The notes below the pieces were generated by a model, which was not told the origin of the DNA, did no database searches, and saw only the letters and a program-made list of their open reading frames with translations. Shown here piece by piece: positions 6,630 through 12,402 of a stretch of DNA of 12,402 nucleotides (its first letter is position 1; every line of letters begins with the position of its first letter). A program made the translations under genes and the position numbers. The DNA is taken from NCBI GenBank assembly GCA_016210125.1, contig JACQUS010000113.1, forward strand, positions 1 to 12,402, in the 5' to 3' direction. The DNA comes from Chloroflexota bacterium. GTDB lineage: Bacteria > Chloroflexota > UBA6077 > FW602-bin22 > JACQUS01.

Positions 6630-8081
6630 GTGTCACGCCGCATTGGTTTCGTGGACACGACCTTCCGCGATGGCCAGCAGTGTCTCTGGGCGACGCGCAT
6701 GACGACCGCGATGATCGCCGCCGTCGCGCCGCACGTCGACCGCTCGGGCTATGACGCCGTCGAGATCGTCGGCGCGGTCACCTTCGACGCCTGCATCCGC
6801 TACCTCAGAGAGAACCCGTGGGAGCGCGTGCGCCTCATGCACGGGCTTCTGCCGCGAGCGCCGCTGCGGTTCGTGACACGCTGCCGCAACTTCATCAGCT
6901 TCGACGTCGTCCCCGAAGACGTCGTCGAGCTGGTGTACACGCGCCTCTACGCCAACGGCCTGCGCCAGTTCATGCTCGTCGACGGCCTGCACGACCTCGA
7001 CAACATTCGCTGGGCGCTGACGATCACCAAGGGTCTGGGCTTCTACGTGTGCCCGGCCCTGATCTTCTCGATCAGCCCCGTCCACACCGATGCGTACTAC
7101 GTCGAGAAGGCGCGGGCGATCTGCGCCCTCGGCGCCGACGCGCTGGTGCTCAAGGACGTCGGCGGCCTGCTGACGGTGGACCGCGTGCGCACGCTCGTGC
7201 CGGCTCTGCGCGAGGTGGCCGGCGCCCTGCCGCTAGAGATCCACGTGCACTGCTCGACGGGCCTGGCGCCGCTGGTCGTGCTCGAAGCCGTCCAGCTCGG
7301 CGTCGACGCGGTCTACTCGGCCATCCCGCCCCTGGCCGACGGGCAGTCACACCCGTCGGTGCTGCACGTCGCCGCGAACCTCAAGCTTCTGGGCTACGAC
7401 ATCGCGCTGAACCTCGACGCTGTCGGCGAGTCGTCGCGGGTTCTCGAGGCCATCGCGCGGCAGGAGCGCCTGCCGATGGGCACCATCGTGCCTTACGACC
7501 TCTTCCACTATCAGCACCAGGTGCCGGGCGGGATGCAGGCGAACTTGCGCGCGCAGCTACGCGACGCCGGTCTCGGGGACAAGTTCCACGCCGCGCTGGA
7601 AGAGGTCCCCCGCTTGCGCGAGGAGCTGGGCTGGCCGGTCATGGTGTCGCCCTTCTCGCAGTTCGTGGGCATCCAGGCGCTCATCAATGTGGTGCAGAAG
7701 GAGCGCTACGCGACGGTGCTCGACGAGATTGCCAAGTGGGCCTACGGCTACTACGGCAAGCTCGAAGCGCCGATCGATCCCAACGTGATGGACCGCATCG
7801 TTGAGCGCTCGGCGAAACGCATCAGCCCATGCCCGCGGCCGCCGGAGCCGGCGCTGCCAGCGCTGCGGCGAGCCTTTCCGGAGGCCGACGACGACGAGCT
7901 CGTCCTGCGCGCGTTCTTCAAGGGCACCCAGGTGGACGATATGCTCGCCGCCCAGCCGCTGAATCCCGTGTACGCGTTCAACTGCGACGTTGTCGGACTG
8001 GTGCAGCGACTCATTGCGACGAGCGAGACGGGCCACGTCGTGCTGAGCAAGCCTGGCTTGGAGCTGGCCTGGCAGCGCTAG
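6630..8081 (+). CDS. Biotin-dependent carboxyltransferase, 5S / pyruvate carboxylase subunit B / oxaloacetate decarboxylase alpha type
   Basis: 483-residue protein with an HMGL-like TIM barrel (about 5-275) followed by the conserved carboxylase (PYC_OADA) domain (about 285-430). These enzymes transfer carboxyl between carboxybiotin and a keto acid. Metal-site residues match transcarboxylase 5S as I recall it (Asp23, carbamylated Lys184, His215, His217): here Asp14 (FRDGQQ), Lys175 (LKDVGG), His205 and His207 (IHVHCSTG), with near-identical spacing. Gln17 and Arg84 fit the pyruvate-binding Gln and Arg of pyruvate carboxylase. Other signatures are TFDACIRYLRENPWER, SPVHTDAYY, QVPGGMQANL and SPFSQFVGIQALINV. 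The usual LRGxN box reads TRCRN (83-87). There is no C-terminal biotinyl domain; the carrier is the preceding gene. The acceptor may be pyruvate or another keto acid; the donor is unknown. The crotonase gene starts 32 nt later. Confidence 0.9.
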   Translation: MSRRIGFVDTTFRDGQQCLWATRMTTAMIAAVAPHVDRSGYDAVEIVGAVTFDACIRYLRENPWERVRLMHGLLPRAPLRFVTRCRNFISFDVVPEDVVELVYTRLYANGLRQFMLVDGLHDLDNIRWALTITKGLGFYVCPALIFSISPVHTDAYYVEKARAICALGADALVLKDVGGLLTVDRVRTLVPALREVAGALPLEIHVHCSTGLAPLVVLEAVQLGVDAVYSAIPPLADGQSHPSVLHVAANLKLLGYDIALNLDAVGESSRVLEAIARQERLPMGTIVPYDLFHYQHQVPGGMQANLRAQLRDAGLGDKFHAALEEVPRLREELGWPVMVSPFSQFVGIQALINVVQKERYATVLDEIAKWAYGYYGKLEAPIDPNVMDRIVERSAKRISPCPRPPEPALPALRRAFPEADDDELVLRAFFKGTQVDDMLAAQPLNPVYAFNCDVVGLVQRLIATSETGHVVLSKPGLELAWQR

Positions 8082-8113
8082 CCGCCGTGGCGGCCGAGGC
8101 GAGGAGGAGCAGC

Positions 8114-8941
8114 GTGGACTATAGCCGCTACGAGCATCTGTTGGTCGACATCAGCGACGGCGTCGCCCTCGTGACGCTCAACCGGCCCGAGGTGTACAAC
8201 GCGGTCAACCACCGCCTGCATCGCGAGCTGATGGAGATCTGGCCGGACCTCGACCGCGATCCGCGCGTCCGCGTCGCCGTGGTCACCGGCGCGGGCGACA
8301 AGGCGTTCTCGGCCGGCGGCGACCTGGCGATGCTGGAGCACCGCATGACGATGTCGGCCGAGGAGCGCTACGAGGACACGATGAGGCCCGAGGCGCAGCA
8401 GATCGTGTACAATCTCATCAACGCCGACAAGATCATCATCTCGGCCATCAACGGCGTCGCCGTCGGCGCCGGGCTGGCGGTGGCCCTGCTGGCCGACATC
8501 TCGATCATGGCCGAGGACGCCCGGCTGGGCGATGGCCACATCCGCCTCGGGGTCGCCGCCGGTGACCATGCCTGCGGCGTCTGGCCGCTGCTCTGCGGCA
8601 TGGCGAAGACCAAGTACTACCTGCTAACCTGCGAGTTCGTCGACGGTAAGGAGGCCGAGCGCATCGGGTTGGTCAGCAAGGCAGTGCCGCGGGCCGAGGT
8701 GCTCTCGACGGCCATGGACATCGCCCGCCGGCTGGCCGCCGGGCCGCAGCCGGCGCTGCGCTTCACCAAGCGCGCGCTGAACCAGTGGCTGCGCCTCGCC
8801 GGCCTCGCCTCATTCGACTACTCGCTGGCTGTCGAGAAGCTCGGCTTCTTCTCGGCCGACGCGCGCGAGGGCATCCGGGCGGTGCGCGAGAAGCGGCCGG
8901 CGTCATTCCCTTCGGCGCGTGAGGGCGCTGGCGAGCATTAG
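8114..8941 (+). CDS. Crotonase-fold (enoyl-CoA hydratase/isomerase family) protein lacking both hydratase glutamates
   Basis: 275-residue crotonase-superfamily protein. Seen: VTLNRPEVYNAVN near residues 20-32, the acyl-CoA/oxyanion segment AFSAGGDLAML near 59-69, INGVAVGAGLAVA (112-124) and EAERIGLVSKAVP. Aligned on the INGxxxGxG motif, the two catalytic glutamates of rat enoyl-CoA hydratase (Glu144 and Glu164) are Ala122 and His142 here, the latter in DGHIRLGVAAGD. Simple hydration of 2-enoyl-CoA by the standard mechanism is therefore unlikely; isomerase, hydrolase, decarboxylase or ring-chemistry roles remain open. The start is GTG at 8114 after GAGGAGGAG. It lies 32 nt after the carboxyltransferase, so it is probably in the same operon. 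A palindromic element follows the stop. Confidence 0.9.
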   Translation: MDYSRYEHLLVDISDGVALVTLNRPEVYNAVNHRLHRELMEIWPDLDRDPRVRVAVVTGAGDKAFSAGGDLAMLEHRMTMSAEERYEDTMRPEAQQIVYNLINADKIIISAINGVAVGAGLAVALLADISIMAEDARLGDGHIRLGVAAGDHACGVWPLLCGMAKTKYYLLTCEFVDGKEAERIGLVSKAVPRAEVLSTAMDIARRLAAGPQPALRFTKRALNQWLRLAGLASFDYSLAVEKLGFFSADAREGIRAVREKRPASFPSAREGAGEH

Positions 8942-8968
8942 CATGCCTCTCGTGGGCCATGACGCAAG

Positions 8969-9028
8969 AAGGGGATTGCAGAGCGGCGAAGCCCCTCTGC
9001 GTATGACTCCTGCGGTGGGGCGGGGCAG
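8969..9028. repeat. Palindromic intergenic element, copy 1
   Basis: Between the two crotonase genes. GCAGAG (8978-8983) pairs with CTCTGC (8995-9000), and GGC (8985-8987) with GCC (8991-8993), leaving a GAA loop and one C-C mismatch. It is preceded by GGGGATT and followed by GGGGCGGGGCAG (9017-9028), a 12-mer repeated exactly in copy 2. No T-run follows the hairpin, so it is not a typical intrinsic terminator. Confidence 0.6.
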
Positions 9029-9068
9029 ATTGTGCCGCCAGCAACGGGAAAGCGTATAAGGAGCCGAC

Positions 9069-9872
9069 GTGGCGTACGAGACGATCCTTTACGAGCGCAA
9101 GGGGCCGCTGGCGGTCGTCACCCTGAACCGGCCGCAGGCCTGGAACGCCCTCAACCCAACTATCCGACTGGAGCTGGCGGAGACGTTCGCCGCGGCGCAG
9201 GACGACCCCGACGTGCGGGTAATGATCGTGACCGGCAGCGGAACGCGGGCGTTCTGCGCGGGAGCGGACTTGAAGAACCCGGACACCGACCACTCGGTGG
9301 GCGACTTCGAGCGCTACCTGGCGAACGGCGCGCGCCTCGGACGCTGGCTCCAGCTTCTCATGGCTTTTCCCAAGCCGACCATTGGCGCCGTCAACGGTCT
9401 GGCGGCCGGCTCCGGTATGCAGCTCGCCGCGCACTGCGACCTGCTCATCGGCTCGGCCAACGCCGAGTTCTGGCTGGCGCAGGTCGGCCTTGGCCTGGGC
9501 ACCAGCTCGACGCTGGCGGCCCGCCTGGTGCGCATTATGGGCCTCTACCGCGCGACGGAGCTGTACATGACCGGCCGGCGGATGTCTGCTCAGGAGGCCA
9601 GAGAGGCTGGGCTGCTGCTGCGCGTGACTAGCGCGGAGGAGCTGCTGCCCGCCGCCGAGGACCTTGGCAGCCAGATCGCCGCGCAGCCGCCGCTGTCGAT
9701 CCGCGTGGTGAAGGAGGCCATCGCGCACGGCGTCGACATGCCGTTCGCCCAGGCCCAGCTTGTCGACCGCTACCGCAACTTCTCGCTCTACCAGACAGGC
9801 GAGCGGCTGGAGCGGCACGGGCAGTTCCACGCCCGCAGGGGCGCGGCCGGCGAGTCCTCCGGGGCGGGATGA
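9069..9872 (+). CDS. Crotonase-fold (enoyl-CoA hydratase/isomerase family) protein, both glutamates replaced by glutamine
   Basis: 267-residue crotonase-superfamily protein. Seen: VVTLNRPQAWNALN (about 16-29), oxyanion segment AFCAGADLKNP (about 61-71), VNGLAAGSGMQLA (108-120), ATELYMTGRRMSAQEAREAGL and a C-terminal helix region. Aligned on the central motif, the positions of the two enoyl-CoA hydratase glutamates are Gln118 and Gln138 (WLAQVGLGLG). The same change at both sites suggests a diverged function rather than decay, since the rest of the fold is well kept. The start is GTG at 9069 with TAAGGAG just upstream. It is not closely similar to the preceding crotonase by eye, so this is not a recent tandem copy. 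The last residues, from about 250, are Arg/Gly-rich and may be non-conserved. Confidence 0.9.
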   Translation: MAYETILYERKGPLAVVTLNRPQAWNALNPTIRLELAETFAAAQDDPDVRVMIVTGSGTRAFCAGADLKNPDTDHSVGDFERYLANGARLGRWLQLLMAFPKPTIGAVNGLAAGSGMQLAAHCDLLIGSANAEFWLAQVGLGLGTSSTLAARLVRIMGLYRATELYMTGRRMSAQEAREAGLLLRVTSAEELLPAAEDLGSQIAAQPPLSIRVVKEAIAHGVDMPFAQAQLVDRYRNFSLYQTGERLERHGQFHARRGAAGESSGAG

Positions 9873-9887
9873 CGAGGGTGGCGGAGA

Positions 9888-9941
9888 GGGGGAATCCAGG
9901 GCGGCTAAGCCCCCTTTGGGCGCCTTCCCGGGGCGGGGCAG
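9888..9941. repeat. Palindromic intergenic element, copy 2 (degenerate)
   Basis: Follows the second crotonase. It aligns to copy 1 through GGGGGAAT, an AGGGCGGCTAAGCCCCCT core with a short stem (GGGC 9899-9902 with GCCC 9909-9912), and the exact 12-mer GGGGCGGGGCAG at 9930-9941. The outer GCAGAG/CTCTGC arms of copy 1 are not kept. Confidence 0.5.
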
Positions 9942-10015
9942 CCCGCTGGGGCTATTCTCAGGGGGTGGTCTATGCGCCGCGGTGTACAGGAGAGGATGAA
10001 CAAGGGTTGCGGCGC

Positions 10016-10072
10016 GGGGAGTGCAGAGGTCGCCCCTTGCGACCTCTGCGGAACTCACCTGGAGGGGTGGGG
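10016..10072. repeat. Palindromic intergenic element, copy 3, with perfect 11-bp stem
   Basis: GCAGAGGTCGC (10023-10033) and GCGACCTCTGC (10039-10049) are perfect inverted repeats around a 5-nt loop. GAGT (10019-10022) and ACTC (10053-10056) extend the stem across a 3-nt bulge. It shares GGGGA, then GCAGAG, CTCTGCG and ACTC with copy 1 in the same order, followed by a G-rich tail. It lies about 65 nt before the CoA-transferase start. Confidence 0.65.
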
Positions 10073-10121
10073 CCGTCGCAAGAGGCAAGCGCTCAGGCGG
10101 ACAGGGTGAGGAGCGTGGCGC

Positions 10122-10127
10122 AGGAGG
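10122..10127 (+). promoter_or_regulatory. Ribosome binding site deciding the second CoA-transferase start
   Basis: AGGAGG, 8 nt before GTG at 10136. In-frame GTGs at 10106 and 10115 have poorer sites: GAGGAG is only 1 nt from 10115. The frame further upstream runs through the repeat region and is not protein-like. Confidence 0.65.
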
Positions 10128-10135
10128 CGCCGGCC

Positions 10136-11398
10136 GTGGGGAGTGCTGCGTCGGACGATAGCGTAAAGACGACCGGCGACCCGCGGCAGGGGCCACGCCC
10201 GCTGGCCGGCGTGCGCGTGCTGGCGATCGAGAACTTCGTCGCCGGGCCGTACGGCTCGATGCTGCTGGCCGACTTCGGCGCCGAGGTCATCAAGGTCGAG
10301 CCGCCGGAAACCGGCGACGGCTACCGCCACGTCGGCATCATCCGCGAGCGCGACGGGCAGCACGCGTCCTCCGGCTTCTTGCGCGTCAACCGCAACAAGC
10401 GCAGCGTGGCGCTCAACCTGCAAGCCCCCGAGGGCAAGGACCTCTTTCGCCGGCTGGCGCGGCAGGCCGACGTGGTGTGGGAGAACCTGCGCCCCGGTGT
10501 GATGGACCGCCTCGGTCTCGGCTATCGCGTGCTCGCCGAGGACAACCCGCGACTCGTCTACGCGTCGGTGTCGGGCTTCGGCCACACGGACATCTACCAG
10601 AGTCCCTATACCCAGATGCCGGCCTTCGATAGCCTGGCGCAGGCGATGAGCGGCATCGTGTATCGCCCCGGCCGCGAGGGCGATCCGCCGGTGTTTCTCG
10701 GCTTCGCGCTCAGCGACACGTATAGTGGCGTGCTGGCGGCCTTCGGCGTCGTCCTGGCGCTCCAGACGCGCGCCATCACCGGCCGCGGCCGGCACGTCGA
10801 CGTCTCGATGTACGACGCGCTGCTCACGCTGAACGAGCACGCCATCACCGACTACGCCGCCGGCGAGCCAATAACGCGGGGCGGTGCGCCGGCGTCGGCC
10901 CCTTTCGGCCTCTTCCGCGTGGCCGACGGCTACATCTCCATCGGCGTCGTCGGGCAGCCCATCTGGCAGCGCTTCTGTGCGGCCATCGAGCGGCCTGACC
11001 TGCTGTCCGACGAGCGGCTGCGCGACGGCGCCGACCGCTCGCGCCGGCAGGAGGACGTGCTGCGGCCGATCATCGAGGCCTGGGGCGCAACGCGCACGCG
11101 CGCCGAGGCGGTCGCCTTGCTGAGCAGCGCCGGCGTGCCGGCCGCGCCGGTGCAGACCGTCGACGACATCCTGGCCTGCCCGCACGTCCGCGAGCGCCGG
11201 ATGCTACTGCGCATCGACGACCCGATCTTTGGTGCCCTCGACGTCGTCGGCAACCCGATCAAGTTCTCCGACGTGCCGGAGGTCACCGCCGACACCCCGC
11301 CGTCTCTGGGCGCGGACACCGCGCACCTGCTCGGCAGTCTCCTCGGCATCGGCGACGACGAGCTGGCGCGCCTGCGCGCGGCCGGCATCGTCGGGTAG
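10136..11398 (+). CDS. Class III (CaiB/BaiF) CoA-transferase
   Basis: 420-residue class III CoA-transferase. Seen: PLAGVRVLAIENFVAGPYG (about 22-40), LLADFGAEVIKVEPPETGD (43-61), NKRSVALNLQAPEGKDLF, VVWENLRPGV (113-122), VYASVSGFGH (141-150), and FALSDTYSGVLAAFGV, where Asp194 fits the catalytic aspartate that carries CoA as a thioester. GRGRHVDVSMYDALL follows. The C-terminal half has the usual AGVPAAPVQTVDDIL segment. It is a different subfamily from the first CoA-transferase, to judge by the WENLRPGV and YQSPYTQMPAFD stretches. Substrate is unknown. It is the last gene of the plus-strand cluster and ends 4 nt from the convergent MoaD-like gene. The exact start is less sure than the family. 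Confidence 0.92.
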   Translation: MGSAASDDSVKTTGDPRQGPRPLAGVRVLAIENFVAGPYGSMLLADFGAEVIKVEPPETGDGYRHVGIIRERDGQHASSGFLRVNRNKRSVALNLQAPEGKDLFRRLARQADVVWENLRPGVMDRLGLGYRVLAEDNPRLVYASVSGFGHTDIYQSPYTQMPAFDSLAQAMSGIVYRPGREGDPPVFLGFALSDTYSGVLAAFGVVLALQTRAITGRGRHVDVSMYDALLTLNEHAITDYAAGEPITRGGAPASAPFGLFRVADGYISIGVVGQPIWQRFCAAIERPDLLSDERLRDGADRSRRQEDVLRPIIEAWGATRTRAEAVALLSSAGVPAAPVQTVDDILACPHVRERRMLLRIDDPIFGALDVVGNPIKFSDVPEVTADTPPSLGADTAHLLGSLLGIGDDELARLRAAGIVG

Positions 11399-11402
11399 CA
11401 GC

Positions 11403-11690
11403 TCAGCCGCCTTCGAGCATGCGCAGGTCGATCTCGACGACGTCTCCCGCCGTGACCGCGCGGCCCCGCTCGGTGGCCAGCCGGCGGTTCACGTAGACTT
11501 GGATGTGCCGCCGGAGCTGCCCGCTGCGCGGCTCCAGCAGCGCGCCGGGAGCCCGCTCGTCGAGATGGCGGAGCACGGCGTCCACCGTGGCGGTCTCGCC
11601 GTGGGCGACGGGCACGGTGAGCGCTTGCGCGGGCGCGTCGAGCAGCCCGGCGATGACCGGGCTCAGGCGCACGACGATGCCGGGCGCCAC
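11403..11690 (-). CDS. MoaD/ThiS-like ubiquitin-fold sulfur carrier protein
   Basis: 95-residue protein with the look of a beta-grasp sulfur carrier: TVDAVLRHLDERAPGAL, HIQVYVNRRLA, AVTAGDVVEIDLRML and a C-terminal Glu-Gly-Gly. The terminal diglycine is where MoaD is adenylated and thiocarboxylated to supply sulfur for molybdopterin, or ThiS for thiamine. The start is GTG at 11690, with AGGTAGGT directly upstream, 2 nt after the stop of the NrfD-like gene, so translation is probably coupled. Next to a membrane subunit typical of molybdoenzymes, a MoaD role is more likely than ThiS. A dedicated assembly or protein-modifier role is possible but not shown. Confidence 0.75.
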   Translation of the reverse strand: MAPGIVVRLSPVIAGLLDAPAQALTVPVAHGETATVDAVLRHLDERAPGALLEPRSGQLRRHIQVYVNRRLATERGRAVTAGDVVEIDLRMLEGG

Positions 11691-11692
11691 AC

Positions 11693-12402
11693 CTACCTGC
11701 CCGCGGCCGCTGCGCCCCACGGCCCCAGGCCACGGAACGTGAGCTCCGTTGGCCGACGCGCGGCAGCGAGGATGGCGTAGCGCAGGGGCAGCACGCCGGC
11801 CAGCGCGGCCGCCCCGGCCGGCCGCGCCAGCTCCGGGGCCAGCGGCCCCAGCGTGGCCGCGACGCCGGCGAGCAGCGGCACGGCCAGGCCAATCCCCACC
11901 ACGCCGACCCAAAGGTGGCCGGCCAGCGATCCGGCGAGCAGCTCCTGCGCCGAGGCCCGGCTCGTCGCGCTGTGGCCGCGCGCCCAGGCGAGCAGCCCGG
12001 CCAGCAGCAGCGCCGCGAGCGCCGCCAGCAGCCCGCCGGCCTGCGCCAGCGCGCGGAGCTGCGCGGGCGAGAGTGACCCCGCCGGGTCGAGCGCCAGCAC
12101 GCCGCTGCCCGCCAGCAGCCCCGAGGTGACGTAAAGCCCCACCTGCCACGGCGGCGTCCAGAGCGCGAAGGCGCGCAGCGAGTGCAGCAGCAGGCCGCCG
12201 TAGACGAGGATGGCCAGCGCCAGCAGCGCCAGCGGTGCAGCGAGGATGCCGTCCCAGGCGCTGCCGGCAACGAGCCAGCTTGCGACGTGCAGCAAACCGA
12301 GCAGGCCGAACGCGCCGACGATCAGCGTGCCGCGCGACTCCCACGACGTGTGCGGCCGCAGGGCCGCGAGGTAGAAGCGCTCCGGCCGGCCGAGGTCCGA
12401 CA
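11693..12402 (-). CDS. NrfD/polysulfide reductase-type membrane subunit, N-terminus outside the window
   Basis: The last 235 residues of a strongly hydrophobic protein. The visible part opens with SDLGRPERFYLAALRP, the DLGRP-x-RF loop motif typical of NrfD/PsrC/DmsC-like quinone-reacting subunits. About six membrane segments can be seen, near 24-45, 52-72, 86-106, 120-140, 158-180 and 191-213; the family usually has eight or more, so roughly two helices and the start are missing. Such proteins anchor Fe-S and molybdopterin (or cytochrome) subunits to the inner membrane and exchange electrons with the quinone pool. A TTG at 12295 is in frame but lies inside the conserved region, so it is not the start. 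The MoaD-like gene follows at once. Partner subunits would lie beyond 12402. Confidence 0.82.
   Translation of the reverse strand, partial: SDLGRPERFYLAALRPHTSWESRGTLIVGAFGLLGLLHVASWLVAGSAWDGILAAPLALLALAILVYGGLLLHSLRAFALWTPPWQVGLYVTSGLLAGSGVLALDPAGSLSPAQLRALAQAGGLLAALAALLLAGLLAWARGHSATSRASAQELLAGSLAGHLWVGVVGIGLAVPLLAGVAATLGPLAPELARPAGAAALAGVLPLRYAILAAARRPTELTFRGLGPWGAAAAGR

Noticed and set aside
8978..9000. Hairpin after the first crotonase as an intrinsic terminator
   Set aside because: No T-run follows, and it shares sequence with two other elements, so a repeat is a better explanation.
9030..9060. TTGTGC and TATAAG as a promoter for the second crotonase
   Set aside because: Spacing is 19 bp and the start point would fall at the GTG; the TATAAGGAG run is better explained as the ribosome binding site.
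9869..10135. N-terminal extension of the second CoA-transferase back to 9869
   Set aside because: It runs through the palindromic repeats with a non-protein-like translation; AGGAGG before GTG 10136 and the family's usual N-terminus favour the shorter form.

Overview
The window is about 12.4 kb of GC-rich (roughly 70%), gene-dense bacterial DNA with frequent GTG starts and clear Shine-Dalgarno sites. The mix of CaiB/BaiF CoA-transferases, crotonases, a biotin-dependent carboxyltransferase, a three-component MetH, an MNT/HEPN pair and an NrfD protein would suit a GC-rich soil or subsurface lineage such as Chloroflexota. No rRNA or other phylogenetic marker is present, so this placement is only a guess.

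Layout. (1) 1-1238, minus strand: a class III CoA-transferase followed by the first codons of another gene that leaves the window. (2) 1338-4802, plus: full-length cobalamin-dependent methionine synthase (metH), divergent from the CoA-transferase. (3) 4819-5335, plus: a small nucleotidyltransferase (MNT, antitoxin type) overlapping a very short HEPN-type partner that seems to have lost its catalytic middle. About 20 bp after it lies a second, decayed copy of the last codons of metH, so the MNT/HEPN pair sits between two metH tails. (4) 5336-6011: a 676-bp gap holding the metH relic, a weak terminator-like hairpin and a promoter-like AT-rich stretch. (5) 6012-11398, plus: a catabolic-looking cluster of a biotin carboxyl carrier protein, a 5S/pyruvate-carboxylase-type carboxyltransferase, two crotonase-fold proteins and a second class III CoA-transferase. 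Three related palindromic elements lie in the two gaps flanking the second crotonase. (6) 11403-12402, minus, converging on cluster 5 with a 4-nt gap: the C-terminal part of an NrfD-type membrane subunit followed by a MoaD/ThiS-like protein ending in Gly-Gly.

How the genes may work together. The carrier protein and carboxyltransferase could move a carboxyl group between a keto acid (pyruvate/oxaloacetate-like, judging by conserved residues) and biotin. No biotin carboxylase is in view, so either it is elsewhere or the pair is a transcarboxylase/decarboxylase. The crotonases both lack the two catalytic glutamates of enoyl-CoA hydratase, so they probably do some other acyl-CoA chemistry. The CoA-transferase could activate the acid substrate. 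The NrfD/MoaD pair looks like the tail of an operon for a membrane-bound molybdoenzyme. The most unusual items are the duplicated metH tail around the MNT/HEPN pair, the internally deleted HEPN protein, the two glutamate-less crotonases beside a transcarboxylase-like pair, and the palindromic repeat family.
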